Shown here: positions 29,453 to 38,328 of the stretch, one piece after another
Numbering within the stretch: position 1 is the first letter of the stretch
Layout: every line of letters begins with the position of its first letter
Origin: Hydrogenophaga sp.
GTDB taxonomy: Bacteria; Pseudomonadota; Gammaproteobacteria; Burkholderiales; Burkholderiaceae_C
Assembly: GCF_026125825.1 (NCBI RefSeq)
Contig: NZ_JAHCKK010000009.1
Span: forward strand, 22,272 to 86,271
Direction: 5' to 3'
Length of the DNA: 64,000 nucleotides
Notes under the pieces: model-generated
What the model was told of the DNA's origin: nothing
Seen by the model: the letters and a program-made list of their open reading frames with translations, nothing else
Database searches by the model: none
Program-made: the position numbers and the translations under genes

Positions 29453-30413
29453 GGCCTTGAGTGGCTGGCCCCCGCCGGTGCTCGATCCGCACGGCCCGTT
29501 TTCGAACACGGTCACCTCACTCACCTGGGTGCTGATCGCGCTCGTGACGCTGATCTTCGCGCTGGTCTGCGCCGCCCTCTGGGTGGCGCTGTACGGCAGC
29601 GACACGCTGCGCGCGCGCCTCGGTGGCGAGGGCGTCGTGAAATGGTTCGGGCTGGTGGTCCCGGCCGGCGTGCTGTTCCTGCTGCTGGCCTGGGGCCTGA
29701 CGCTGGCCGCCGGGCTGACCACGATCCAGGGCGACGAGTTGCGCATGCGGGTGTCGGGCAACATCTACTGGTGGCGCGTGTCCTACCTGGACGCGGCGGG
29801 CAAGGAGCTGCATGCCGATGCCAACGAGCTGCACATCCCGGTCGGCCGCCCGGTGGTCATCGACATGGTGTCCGAGGACGTGATCCACAGCTTCTGGGTG
29901 CCCAAGCTCGGGGGCAAGATGGACATGATCCCGGGCCGCACCAACCGGCTCAAGCTGCAGGCCGACCGGGCCGGCGTCTATGGCGGGCAATGCGCCGAGT
30001 TCTGCGGCGGCGCGCATTCCCTGATGGGCTTCGTGGTGGTGGCGCACGAGCCCGAAGACTGGCAGCGCTGGAACGCGGCGCGGCTGGCGCGCCAGCAGCC
30101 GCAGCCCGCGCCGGCCGCAGCCCCCGTCGACGACGAGGTGCTGCGGGGCAGCCGGCTCTTTGGCGAGGCCGGCTGCGCGGCCTGCCACCGCATCGCCGGC
30201 ACCTCGGCGCAAGGGCTCTCGGGGCCGGACTTGACGCACATCGGCTCGCGGCAGTCGCTGGGCGCGGGCATCCTGCCCAACCACCGCGGCACGCTCATCG
30301 GCTGGATCGGCGACAGCCAGTCGATCAAGCCCAACAACCGCATGCCGGCCTACCGCTCCCTGCAGGCCGCCGAGCTGCACGCCCTGGCCGCGTACATGGA
30401 GTCGCTGAAATGA
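29415..30413 (+). CDS. coxB: Cytochrome c oxidase subunit II with fused haem-c domain (caa3 type)
   Basis: A 332-residue subunit II. Two N-terminal transmembrane helices (about 30-55 and 75-95) are followed by a cupredoxin domain. It has the aromatic electron entry motif YWWRVSY, the VIHSFWVPKLGGKMDMIPG strand and the CuA site GGQCAEFCGGAHSLMGF (about residues 190-206). A cytochrome c domain with CAACH near residue 256 and a C-terminal NNRMPAYRS Met loop completes it. The fused haem-c marks a caa3-type enzyme. The start at 29415 overlaps the upstream cytochrome gene, and the end overlaps the subunit I/III gene (ATGA at 30410). Confidence 0.93.
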   Translation: MSQPTSSRSNLAEALSGWPPPVLDPHGPFSNTVTSLTWVLIALVTLIFALVCAALWVALYGSDTLRARLGGEGVVKWFGLVVPAGVLFLLLAWGLTLAAGLTTIQGDELRMRVSGNIYWWRVSYLDAAGKELHADANELHIPVGRPVVIDMVSEDVIHSFWVPKLGGKMDMIPGRTNRLKLQADRAGVYGGQCAEFCGGAHSLMGFVVVAHEPEDWQRWNAARLARQQPQPAPAAAPVDDEVLRGSRLFGEAGCAACHRIAGTSAQGLSGPDLTHIGSRQSLGAGILPNHRGTLIGWIGDSQSIKPNNRMPAYRSLQAAELHALAAYMESLK

Positions 30414-33010
30414 CGCAGCGCGTCCCTGCCGGCGTGGCCGGCGCCGTCTCCGACGCCGAGACCGCGCCCTCGGAGACCGGTTTCGACGCGCGGCTCTACG
30501 AGCGCTTTCCCACCCAGGACCCAAGGCCACCGGGCGAACTCGAGGCCCTGAAGAAGGTCTGGGAGACGCCCGGCGGATGGCGCGCCTTCAGCGCCGTCAA
30601 CAACAATTTCATCGGCTTCCTGTTCATCGTCACGGCCTTCGGCTTCTTCGTCGCCGCCGGGGTGCTGTCGCTGGTGATGCGCGTGCAACTGTCCGCGCCG
30701 CTGGCCGGCATCGTGCCGCAGGAGACCTACAACCAGCTGTTCACGATGCACGGCTCGGTGATGATGTTCCTGTTCGCGGTGCCCGCCGTCGAGGCCATCG
30801 CCGTGATGCTGCTGCCGCAGATGATCGGCGCGCGCGACCTGCCGTTTCCGCGCCTCTCGGCCTACTCGTACTGGGCCTACCTGATCGGCGGCGTGGTCTT
30901 CTTCTGCTCGATCTTCGTCAGCCTGGCGCCCTCGGGCGGGTGGTTCATGTACCCGCCGCTGAGCTCGTCGGTCTACGCCCAGGGCATCAACGCCGACTTC
31001 TGGCTGCTGGGCATCGGCTTCATCGAGATCAGCGCGATCGCCGGCGCCATCGAACTCACCGTGGGCGTGCTGCGCACACGCGCCCCGGGCATGACGCTGG
31101 CGAAGATGCCGCTGTACGCCTGGGCGGTGCTGATCTTCGGGGTGATGATCATCCTGGCCTTCCCCGCGATGATCATGGTGACCTTTCTGCTGGAACTCGA
31201 ACGCGCCTTCAACTGGCCGCTGTTCGACGCCACGCGCGGCGGCGACCCGCTGCTCTACCAGCACCTGTTCTGGTTCTTCGGCCACCCCGACGTCTACATC
31301 ATCTTCATCCCGGCCTCGGCCATGCTGTCGACCATGATCGTGACGGTCGCGCAGAAGCCGCTGGTGGGCCACGAGATCGTGGTGATGGCGCTGATCGCCA
31401 CCGGCTTCATCAGCTTCGGGGTCTGGGCGCACCACATGTTCACCGTGGGCCTGCCGGGCCTGTCGGCCGGCTACTTCTCGGCCGCCTCGATGGCGGTGGC
31501 CATTCCCGCGGGCGCGCAGGTGTTCGCGTGGATCGCCACGCTCGCCTCGGGCAAGGTCCGGCGCAACGTGCCCTCGCTCTTTCTCATCGGCGGCATCCTC
31601 ATCTTCGTGATGGGCGGCCTCACGGGCGTGATGGTGGGCATGGTCGCCTTCGATGGGCAGGCGCACGACACCTACTTCGTGGTGGCGCACTTCCACTACG
31701 TGCTCATCGGCAGCATGGTGTTCCCGCTGTTTGCCGCGTTCTACTACTGGACGCCGATGATCAACGGCCAGCAGCTCTCCGAGCGGGTCGGGCGCTGGGT
31801 CTTCTGGCTGAACTTCGTGGGCGTGCACGTCTGCTTCCTGCCCATGCACCTGAGCGGGCTGATGGGCATGCCCAGGCGCGTGGACACCTACCTGCCCGGG
31901 CGCTCGATGGAGCTGCCCAACCTGATCTCGACCTTGGGCGCGTTCATCATGGCCGCTGGCGTGCTGCTGTTCGTGATCGACGCGCTGCGCTGCTACAGCC
32001 GCCGGGACCGGGGCGACGGCAACGCGCGCAACGTGTACAACGGCGGCACGCTGGAATGGCTCTCCACCGGCAACTACGGCATCCGCTCGATCCCCGTCGT
32101 CAGTTCGCTGGAGCCTCTGTGGGCCGACGCGCGGCTGCGCGAGGACGTCGAGGCCGGGCGCTACTTCCTGCCCGGCACCACCACCGGCGCGCGCGAGACG
32201 CTGATCACCAGCAGTTCGCGCGCGGAGCCGCAGTACGTGCAGATCATGCCGGGGCCCGCGTGGTCGCCCCTGCTGGCCGCGCTCTTCACCGCCGGCTTCT
32301 TCCTGCTGCTCACGGTCAAGGCCCTCGCGCTGAGCGCGATCTGCGGCGTGCTCACCATCGCCTGCGTGATGCGCTGGGTCTGGCACAACGACCGGCACAT
32401 CCCGCAGAAGCAGGTGGACGCGGGCGGGGGCATCCTGCTGCCCACCTACGTGGCCGGCCCGGCATCGCACGGCTGGTGGGCCGCGGTGCTGCTGGTCGTC
32501 GTCCTGGGGATGATCTATCTGATGGCGATGTTCGCCTACCTGTACCTGCATGGCGCGCACCCGGACGCCTGGCGCATCACCGCACCGCGCGGCGCGCTGG
32601 TGCCGGGCGTGCTGCTGCTGGGGGCGTCGGGCGCGCTGGCTTTCGCCGCGCGGCCGTTGCTGGCGAGGTTCCAGCGCGGCAGCGGGCTCAGCGCCTGGGC
32701 CATGTCGCTGAGCATGCTGTGCCTGGTTGCCGCGCTGGTGGTGGACGCGCTCGACTGGTGGCACGCCGGTCTGCGCGGCGACGCCAGCGGGCAAGGGGCG
32801 GCCATCTTCGCCATGCTGGCGTGGCACAGCTCCATCGTCCTGGCGGTGGTGCTCTCGGCGCTGTACTACCTCGCGCGCTGGATGCGCGGCCTGGCGCCGG
32901 GCCCGGCCAACAAGACGCTGGAGGCCTTGCGCATCCTCTTCATGTATGCGGCGCTCGAAGGCGCGGCCGGCCTGCTGTTGCCGCGCGCACTGCCCTGGAG
33001 CGGCGTGTGA
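30410..33010 (+). CDS. coxAC: Cytochrome c oxidase subunit I/III fusion
   Basis: An 866-residue fusion. Residues about 60-590 are haem-copper oxidase subunit I: low-spin haem ligand His114 in TMHGSVMMF, the CuB His and cross-linked Tyr in FFGHPDVYIIFIP near 290, WAHHMFTVGLPG for the other CuB ligands, and VVAHFHYVLIG with the haem a3 and haem a ligands. Residues about 610-866 form a subunit III-like domain with several more helices. Fused CoxAC chains are known in caa3 oxidases of bacteria and archaea. It should couple O2 reduction to proton pumping in the inner membrane. GTGA overlap with the next small gene indicates one transcript. Confidence 0.93.
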   Translation: MTQRVPAGVAGAVSDAETAPSETGFDARLYERFPTQDPRPPGELEALKKVWETPGGWRAFSAVNNNFIGFLFIVTAFGFFVAAGVLSLVMRVQLSAPLAGIVPQETYNQLFTMHGSVMMFLFAVPAVEAIAVMLLPQMIGARDLPFPRLSAYSYWAYLIGGVVFFCSIFVSLAPSGGWFMYPPLSSSVYAQGINADFWLLGIGFIEISAIAGAIELTVGVLRTRAPGMTLAKMPLYAWAVLIFGVMIILAFPAMIMVTFLLELERAFNWPLFDATRGGDPLLYQHLFWFFGHPDVYIIFIPASAMLSTMIVTVAQKPLVGHEIVVMALIATGFISFGVWAHHMFTVGLPGLSAGYFSAASMAVAIPAGAQVFAWIATLASGKVRRNVPSLFLIGGILIFVMGGLTGVMVGMVAFDGQAHDTYFVVAHFHYVLIGSMVFPLFAAFYYWTPMINGQQLSERVGRWVFWLNFVGVHVCFLPMHLSGLMGMPRRVDTYLPGRSMELPNLISTLGAFIMAAGVLLFVIDALRCYSRRDRGDGNARNVYNGGTLEWLSTGNYGIRSIPVVSSLEPLWADARLREDVEAGRYFLPGTTTGARETLITSSSRAEPQYVQIMPGPAWSPLLAALFTAGFFLLLTVKALALSAICGVLTIACVMRWVWHNDRHIPQKQVDAGGGILLPTYVAGPASHGWWAAVLLVVVLGMIYLMAMFAYLYLHGAHPDAWRITAPRGALVPGVLLLGASGALAFAARPLLARFQRGSGLSAWAMSLSMLCLVAALVVDALDWWHAGLRGDASGQGAAIFAMLAWHSSIVLAVVLSALYYLARWMRGLAPGPANKTLEALRILFMYAALEGAAGLLLPRALPWSGV

Positions 33011-33312
33011 AGCCGCGCCAGCCGGCGAACGCGCGGCCGATCGTCACGGCCCTGGCGATCTGGTTCGCCCACTTCATGGTGATCTGGGCGGCGGGCGAAA
33101 TCTGGCCGCACCAGTGGGCGGCCAACGCGGTGGCCTGGGTGGCCACCGCCATCGCGCTGCTGGCCGTGGCCGTGCACGGCCACCGCTTGAAAGCACGGCA
33201 CGCCGAGGGCGGGCTGCCGGGCTGGAGCTACCGCATGGCGCGAGGGGCGGCCGCGATCGCGGCGGCGGCGGTGGTCTTCAGCGCCATGCCCTCGGTGGTG
33301 TTCCTGCCTTGA
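33007..33312 (+). CDS. Small membrane protein at the end of the oxidase operon
   Basis: A 101-residue protein with three hydrophobic segments (IVTALAIWFAHFMVIWAAGEIW, AVAWVATAIALLAVAVHG, GAAAIAAAAVVFSAMPSVVF). The GTG start overlaps the stop of the CoxAC gene (GTGA at 33007-33010). Position and topology suggest a subunit IV-like or assembly component of the oxidase, but I do not recognise a named family. No promoter separates it from the upstream genes, and the spacer after it carries no clear intrinsic terminator. Confidence 0.7.
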   Translation: MKPRQPANARPIVTALAIWFAHFMVIWAAGEIWPHQWAANAVAWVATAIALLAVAVHGHRLKARHAEGGLPGWSYRMARGAAAIAAAAVVFSAMPSVVFLP

Positions 33313-33424
33313 GCGAACCGGGCCGGGCAGGCGGCAGGCGGCGGCGCCCGGACCGCAGGCACGCCAACTGCCCCGGGGACATGGGCGGACAACCCACGCG
33401 CCCACCCACTTGAAAGGACACACC

Positions 33425-33889
33425 ATGGCACGCAGCAGCATCCAGGGCACCAGCCCCGCACCCGCCGAACCCGCCGGCCGCGACACCGCGTCGCTGGGCC
33501 CGGGGGACTCCTCCGACAGCGGCAGCGACATGATGGGCATCGCCGACAGCGACGGCGGCGACCCCGGCGCGCCCGCCGACTTCGACGCCCCCGACGAACA
33601 GCGCCCCACCTTGCTCTCGCCCGATGCCCTGGCCTCGCCGAGCGACGCCGCAGGCACGGGCGAGAGCCGCAGCGCCGGCAGCGATGCCGGCAAGCGCGAT
33701 GGCTGGGACATCGGTGTGGACCGCGTCATCACGCCCGGTGGTGCGGACGAGGCCTCCGACGACGAAGACCCCGACCTGGCCTTCATCGACAGCGCAGAAG
33801 CCGGCGATCCGCTGAGCGACGAGGAGACGGACGACGCGCAGGAGGACGACGCGGCGCCGCGAGGCCCCGGGCTCAGGCCCGCGCGATGA
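33425..33889 (+). CDS. Acidic low-complexity hypothetical protein
   Basis: A 154-residue protein dominated by Asp, Ser, Gly, Ala and Pro. Two short patterned stretches stand out: GDSSDSGSDMMGIADSDGG and the late EASDDEDPDLAFIDSAEAGD. It has no signal peptide, Cys or hydrophobic helix and is probably disordered. ATG 33425 is used with AAGGA nine bases upstream. It overlaps the 3' end of the convergent ferredoxin gene by 17 bp. I recognise no family. The codon pattern and the ribosome-binding site support it as a real gene; its function is unknown. Confidence 0.6.
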   Translation: MARSSIQGTSPAPAEPAGRDTASLGPGDSSDSGSDMMGIADSDGGDPGAPADFDAPDEQRPTLLSPDALASPSDAAGTGESRSAGSDAGKRDGWDIGVDRVITPGGADEASDDEDPDLAFIDSAEAGDPLSDEETDDAQEDDAAPRGPGLRPAR

Positions 33890-34145
33890 CCAGATCGGCC
33901 ATGGGCCGGGCCACGCAGGGCAGGCAGTAGCCCTCTTCCTTTTCATCGGCGCTCAGGCCGGGCCAGGGAATGTCGTAGCGCACCTGCCCCTGCCGCAGGC
34001 GCGCGATGCAGGTGCGGCAAGTGCCGTTGCGACACGACACGGGCCAGGCCACGCCCGCGCGCGCCATGGCGGCGAACAGGCTGGTCTCGCTGTCGGCCTC
34101 GATGTCGGCGGCATCGCCGTCGATCTGGATGCGGAAGGTGGTCAT
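33873..34145 (-). CDS. [2Fe-2S] plant-type ferredoxin
   Basis: A 90-residue ferredoxin of the plant/adrenodoxin-like fold. The cluster ligands are in CRNGTCRTC (Cys-x4-Cys-x2-Cys) near residues 38-46, with the fourth Cys in GYCLPC near residue 73. The length is that of a stand-alone ferredoxin or of an isolated oxygenase-reductase domain. ATG 34145 is used; an in-frame GTG at 34163 would add six residues. No oxygenase gene is adjacent, so its partner enzyme is unknown. Confidence 0.88.
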   Translation of the reverse strand: MTTFRIQIDGDAADIEADSETSLFAAMARAGVAWPVSCRNGTCRTCIARLRQGQVRYDIPWPGLSADEKEEGYCLPCVARPMADLVIARA

Positions 34146-34185
34146 GCGCGTCGGGAGGGCCACGGGGTGGGCTTAGACTTTCCCC

Positions 34186-34533
34186 ATGAGCTTGGAATAT
34201 TGGAAGTATGACGCGGGCAGCGAATCCGTCGCCTCGCTGGTGATTCCTGCCGCACTGGGCCGCGCGCGCACCTTCGACCTCGATGCCACGCTGCTGGTGG
34301 CGGTGCTGGCGGAGGCCGCCGAGCCCTCGCACGAACTGTCCGTGGAGGTGGACGGCCGGCGGGTGTGGCACCGGCGCATACCGAGCCACAACCCCGGGCA
34401 GACCGACGGCCTGGATTACCACTGCCGCCTGACGGTGGAGGCCGACGCCGAATGCCGCGTGCGCGCCAAGGCGAACTGCAAGGGCGGCAGGGTGCTGTCG
34501 CTGGTGCTGGAAGCCCGCGAGACGGCGTACTGA
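34186..34533 (+). CDS. Conserved hypothetical protein, 115 residues
   Basis: A 115-residue soluble protein, divergent from the ferredoxin gene. It begins MSLEYWKYDAGSESVASL, has a beta-rich central part with ELSVEVDGRRVWHRRIPSHN, and ends with two Cys (CRLTVEADAECRV, ANCKGG). I know of no functional assignment. Codon use is native. Only 40 bp separate it from the ferredoxin gene start, so the two share a small divergent promoter region, which might link them functionally. Confidence 0.6.
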   Translation: MSLEYWKYDAGSESVASLVIPAALGRARTFDLDATLLVAVLAEAAEPSHELSVEVDGRRVWHRRIPSHNPGQTDGLDYHCRLTVEADAECRVRAKANCKGGRVLSLVLEARETAY

Positions 34534-34572
34534 GGCGCCCCGTCGCGCGGGGGCCTCAGAGCGCCCGCGCGA

Positions 34573-37068
34573 TCACCAGAGGACCTTGACGCCCACGCCG
34601 CCGCTGATGCCGCTGTCGGTGCGCGCGCCGCCGCCGTGCTCCCACAGCTGGCTGACTTCGCCGTACACGCTGGTGCGCGCGCTGAGCCGCCAGGTCAGGC
34701 CCGCGCTGAGTTCGCTGCCGCTGCCGCCTGTGCGGCTGACGATGTCGGTACCGCCCGCGCCGCCGACGAAGCGCGTGACGTCGGCGCTGTTGCTGCGTTT
34801 GTAGAGGTTCAGGCTGGCGTAGGGCCGCAGCGCGCCAGCGCCGGCGTTGAAGAGCCCGTTGACGCGCACACCCACGCGCGCGAGCCAGCTGCCATCGGTG
34901 TCCTGCTGCACGGTGGCGCCGCTCAGGCCGGTTTCTTTCAAGCTCAGGCGCTGGTAGGCCACTTGCACCGAAGGCTCGATCTGCCAGCGCGGCGAGAGGG
35001 CGATGCCCTGGCCGACTTCGACCGAGGCCATGAGGCTGTCGCCCTTGCCCGCGCTGGCGTCGCCCTGCGCCGGTGTGGCGCTGTAGCGGTGGTCGCCGAA
35101 CTGCAGCACGGCGTCCCAGCTCAAGCTGTCGCGCTGCCAGGTGGCGTAGCCGCCCAGGTACTGGCTGCGCAGGTCGTTGCGGCCGGAGGTGTAGTTCGCG
35201 GCGCCGCTTTCCTGGCCGCGCACGGCCATGTCGCCTTCGAGCTGGCCCAGGTACAGGCCGGCGCGCCAGTGCCCCTCGGTCCAGAGGTCGGTGCCGGTCT
35301 GGAAGCCGTTGACGCGGCCGCTGCTCGTGGGGCTGACGGTGCCCTGTTGCGCGATGTCGCGGTCCACGCTGAACACCCGGCCCCAGGCCTCGCGCTCGCG
35401 CCCGGCGTTGTCGGTGCCCATGCGCGACTCGCCTCGGCGCTGCTGGCGGTTGCCGAGCATGGCGATGTCGAGCGCGCGGAACTGCTCGGGCACCACCGCG
35501 TACAGGGCCACCTCGGCGCGAAGGCCGTCGGAGCGCAGGTACCAGTTCTCGCCCGCGCCGCTGGCATCGGCCGCGTAGAGGCGGTATTGGTAGGCACCGC
35601 CGCTCACCACGCCGTTGGCCAGGCGGAACGCGTCTTGGGTGGTCTGCGCGGTGGTGGTGGCGCCGCCGGTGGCGGTGATGACCTCGATGCCGTCGCCGGT
35701 GGTGGGCGCGCCCAGGCCCCCGTGGTTGGCGATGCCCACCAGCGTGGTGCCGGTGGCGCTGGCCCCCGCGCCGTCGAGCACCAGCCGGCCACTGGCCAGG
35801 CCGCCCGCGCCCGGGGCCGTGCCCACGCGCAAGGTGCCGTTGTTGCCCACGTAGGCCCCCGTGATGGTGAGGGTGCCGCCCGGCAGCGAGACGGTGCCGG
35901 CGTTGTTCAGCGTGGTCAGGGTCTGGTTGAAGTCGCCCGCGTCGAGCGTGCCCGAGGCACCGACGCTGTGCGCCGAGGCGGCGCTGAAGGCGTTGTTCAC
36001 ACCGGCGCGCAGCGTGCCGCCGGTGATCTGGGTGGCGCCGCTGTAGGTGCTGGCGCGCGTGAGCGTGGTGGTGCCGCTGCCCACGTGGTTGACGCTGATG
36101 CTGCCGGTGATGGCGGGCGTGAAGCTGTGCGCTGCTGCGTTGTGGTTGAAGTTGAGCACCGCCGTGCCCGCGCCGCCGTTGACCGCCGAGGCGATCACGC
36201 TGCCCGGCGCCGATGCCGCCTGGCCGGCAGCGCCGCCGATGTTCAGCACGGCGGAGCCGCCGGCGTTCGCGGCCAGGTTCACCGCGGAAGCACCGCCATT
36301 GGCCGACACCACCGCTGCGTTGGAGACGGTCAGCGTGGCCGAGCCGGACGCACCGAGGTTGATGGCGCCGGTGTTGGTCACCAGGCGGGAGCCGGTGCCC
36401 GTGACGACGCCGGTGAATCCGCCGGGCATGGAGCCCAGGTGCATCACCGCGCCCGACACCGTGCCGCCGTCGGACACCTCCAGGGTGCCGCGCTGATGGA
36501 TGTACAGGACGCTGGAGCTCAGGGTGGAGCCGGCGCCGCGCACGAGCACATCGGCCACCCCGCCGTTGGAGACGGTCGCCGAGGTCCCGCCGAAGCGCGT
36601 GCCGGTGGGGCCCGTGGAGGCGAGGACGCCGCCGTCGAGCACGCTGATGCGGGTCTGTCCCGCAAGACCCTGCACCGACGCGACCCGCACCTCGGCGCCC
36701 GCGCCTTGCACGGTCAGTGCGCCGGTGGTGCCCGCCGTGTTGCCGACCTGCAGGTTGCCCAGGGTGCCGAAGGTCGCCCCGGCCTGGAGTGTCAGCCCGG
36801 CCCCGGCGGCAGACTCCACCGTGAGGGTGCCGCCGCTGGGGGCGAGCGCCACGTTGCCGCGAATCGGCGGCAGCGGCGCCGTGACCGTGAAGGAGCCGAT
36901 CAGGCTGATCGTGGAACTCGGGTCGGGGCTCGCGTTGGCCTGGTTGATCGCCGCGATGAGTTCCGCTTCGTTCGATGCCGTGAAATTGGCCGCCTGCGAC
37001 ACGCCGCCGGCCGCCAGGCCAGCCAGGGCCAGCGCCGCATTTCCTACCGCTCTGTGACTGCGATTCAT
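34573..37068 (-). CDS. Type Va autotransporter with beta-barrel domain
   Basis: An 831-residue protein. The signal peptide ends near VSQAANF. A passenger of about 500 residues follows, rich in Gly, Ala, Thr and Asn repeats typical of a beta-helix, with the autotransporter-associated repeat STYSGATQITGGTLRAG near residue 345. Its C-terminal 280 residues make a beta-barrel (GRVFSVDRDIAQQG, WRAGLYLGQLEGDM, LGGYATWQRDSLSWDAVLQ) ending in GVGVKVLW with the terminal aromatic residue. It should export its passenger to the cell surface; no protease or other catalytic motif is apparent. AGAGGA upstream of ATG 37068 supports the start. Confidence 0.9.
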   Translation of the reverse strand: MNRSHRAVGNAALALAGLAAGGVSQAANFTASNEAELIAAINQANASPDPSSTISLIGSFTVTAPLPPIRGNVALAPSGGTLTVESAAGAGLTLQAGATFGTLGNLQVGNTAGTTGALTVQGAGAEVRVASVQGLAGQTRISVLDGGVLASTGPTGTRFGGTSATVSNGGVADVLVRGAGSTLSSSVLYIHQRGTLEVSDGGTVSGAVMHLGSMPGGFTGVVTGTGSRLVTNTGAINLGASGSATLTVSNAAVVSANGGASAVNLAANAGGSAVLNIGGAAGQAASAPGSVIASAVNGGAGTAVLNFNHNAAAHSFTPAITGSISVNHVGSGTTTLTRASTYSGATQITGGTLRAGVNNAFSAASAHSVGASGTLDAGDFNQTLTTLNNAGTVSLPGGTLTITGAYVGNNGTLRVGTAPGAGGLASGRLVLDGAGASATGTTLVGIANHGGLGAPTTGDGIEVITATGGATTTAQTTQDAFRLANGVVSGGAYQYRLYAADASGAGENWYLRSDGLRAEVALYAVVPEQFRALDIAMLGNRQQRRGESRMGTDNAGREREAWGRVFSVDRDIAQQGTVSPTSSGRVNGFQTGTDLWTEGHWRAGLYLGQLEGDMAVRGQESGAANYTSGRNDLRSQYLGGYATWQRDSLSWDAVLQFGDHRYSATPAQGDASAGKGDSLMASVEVGQGIALSPRWQIEPSVQVAYQRLSLKETGLSGATVQQDTDGSWLARVGVRVNGLFNAGAGALRPYASLNLYKRSNSADVTRFVGGAGGTDIVSRTGGSGSELSAGLTWRLSARTSVYGEVSQLWEHGGGARTDSGISGGVGVKVLW

Positions 37069-37178
37069 GTGTCCTCTCACTATGAAAACAATAGCTTTAC
37101 AAGGAGCATGAATGCCGCACGCCCCGCGAGGCGCGGAAGTCTAGGGGGCGTCGAAATGGCGTCCGGGGCCGGGGATGG

Positions 37179-38177
37179 TCAACGGATCGATCGGCGGTAT
37201 GAACGGCTTTCGCCGCCCGCCCTGCCGTGGCGGAAGGTCCGCCGGTACGCGGAGGGTGAGGTGAGCAACTGTTTGGCAAAGTGCTGCCGCAACGACAGCG
37301 AGGTGCCAAAGCCCGCTTCGGCCGCGACCTGCTCGATGGACATGTCCGAGGTTTCCAGCAGCTGCTGCGCGCGGCCGATGCGCTCTGCCGAGAGCCACTG
37401 GTTCACGGTCATGCCCGTGGCTTCGCGAAACCGGCGGGTGAAGGTGCGCCGGCTCATGCGCGCCACGTCCGCCATGGCGTCGAGCGACAGCGGCTGCGAC
37501 AGATGCGCCCGCGCCCACTCCAGCACACCGGGCAGGCGGGTCTCGCTCGGCAAGGCGGGCACGGGCTGTTCGATGTATTGCGCCTGGCCGCCCTGGCGGT
37601 GCGGCGGGGTCACCAGCAGGCGGGCCACGCGGTTGGCGACGTCGGCCCCGTGGCGCAGCCGCAGGATGTGCAGACAACAGTCGATGGCCGCGACGGTCCC
37701 GGCCGAGGTCATGACCTGGTCGTCGCCGACATACAGCACGTCCGGCAGAAAGTGCGTCTTCGGGAATCGCCTGGCAAAGAGTTCGCGGCAGGCCCAGTGC
37801 GTGGTCGCCGACCTGCCGTCGAGCAGGCCGGCATCGCCCAGCACGAAAGCACCGAGGCACAGGCCGATGACCTGAGCGCCGCGCGCGTGGGCCTGGCGCA
37901 GGGCGTCTGTCAGCGCCAGCGGCGCGATCCGCTCGGGGTGGTTCCAGGCCGGCACGACCACGATGTCGGCGCCCACCATCGCGTCCAGCCCGCGCGGCAC
38001 GTCCACCGCCATGCCCTGGTCGCACCGCACGCGGCCAGGCCGGGTGGCGCAGTAGCCCACCTCGTACGGCGGCAGACCGGTGGGCGGTGGCTGCACGCCA
38101 AACACGATGCCGGGCACCGACAGATGGAACAGGCTCACGCCATCGATGGCCAGGACGGCGACGCGCACAGGTTGCAT
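37179..38177 (-). CDS. GlxA-type AraC-family regulator with DJ-1/PfpI domain
   Basis: A 332-residue regulator. Residues about 5-180 form a DJ-1/PfpI (class I glutamine amidotransferase-like) sensor domain: VRVAVLAIDGVSLFHLSVPG, GADIVVVPAWNHPE and GAQVIGLCLGAFVLGDAGLL with the nucleophile-elbow Cys. Residues about 215-315 carry the two AraC helix-turn-helices (LSLDAMADVARMSRRTFTRRF, MSIEQVAAEAGFGTSLSLRQH). ATG 38177 is used; ATG 38201 is possible. It is divergent from a cysteine hydrolase, which is therefore its likely target, as in other GlxA-isochorismatase pairs. Confidence 0.9.
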   Translation of the reverse strand: MQPVRVAVLAIDGVSLFHLSVPGIVFGVQPPPTGLPPYEVGYCATRPGRVRCDQGMAVDVPRGLDAMVGADIVVVPAWNHPERIAPLALTDALRQAHARGAQVIGLCLGAFVLGDAGLLDGRSATTHWACRELFARRFPKTHFLPDVLYVGDDQVMTSAGTVAAIDCCLHILRLRHGADVANRVARLLVTPPHRQGGQAQYIEQPVPALPSETRLPGVLEWARAHLSQPLSLDAMADVARMSRRTFTRRFREATGMTVNQWLSAERIGRAQQLLETSDMSIEQVAAEAGFGTSLSLRQHFAKQLLTSPSAYRRTFRHGRAGGESRSYRRSIR

Positions 38178-38328
38178 CCGCGCATTCTGGCCCAATTCCA
38201 TCGATAACTGTCATTCAGGCCAATGGCGCGATGGGGGGCGCTTGCCCAGAATGCGGTTCTCGCGGCCCGACACCCCGATGGCGGCCCGCTCCCCTCCAAC
38301 CGACCGAACCCTGAAAGCACCCCCCACC

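Noticed and set aside
30350-32827. 825-residue minus-strand open frame
   Set aside because: It lies opposite the CoxB/CoxAC genes and consists of His, Asp, Arg and Gln-rich text with no fold; a shadow of the oxidase genes.
34636-37875. 1079-residue plus-strand open frame
   Set aside because: It runs antisense through the autotransporter and regulator genes, both with clear motifs on the other strand.
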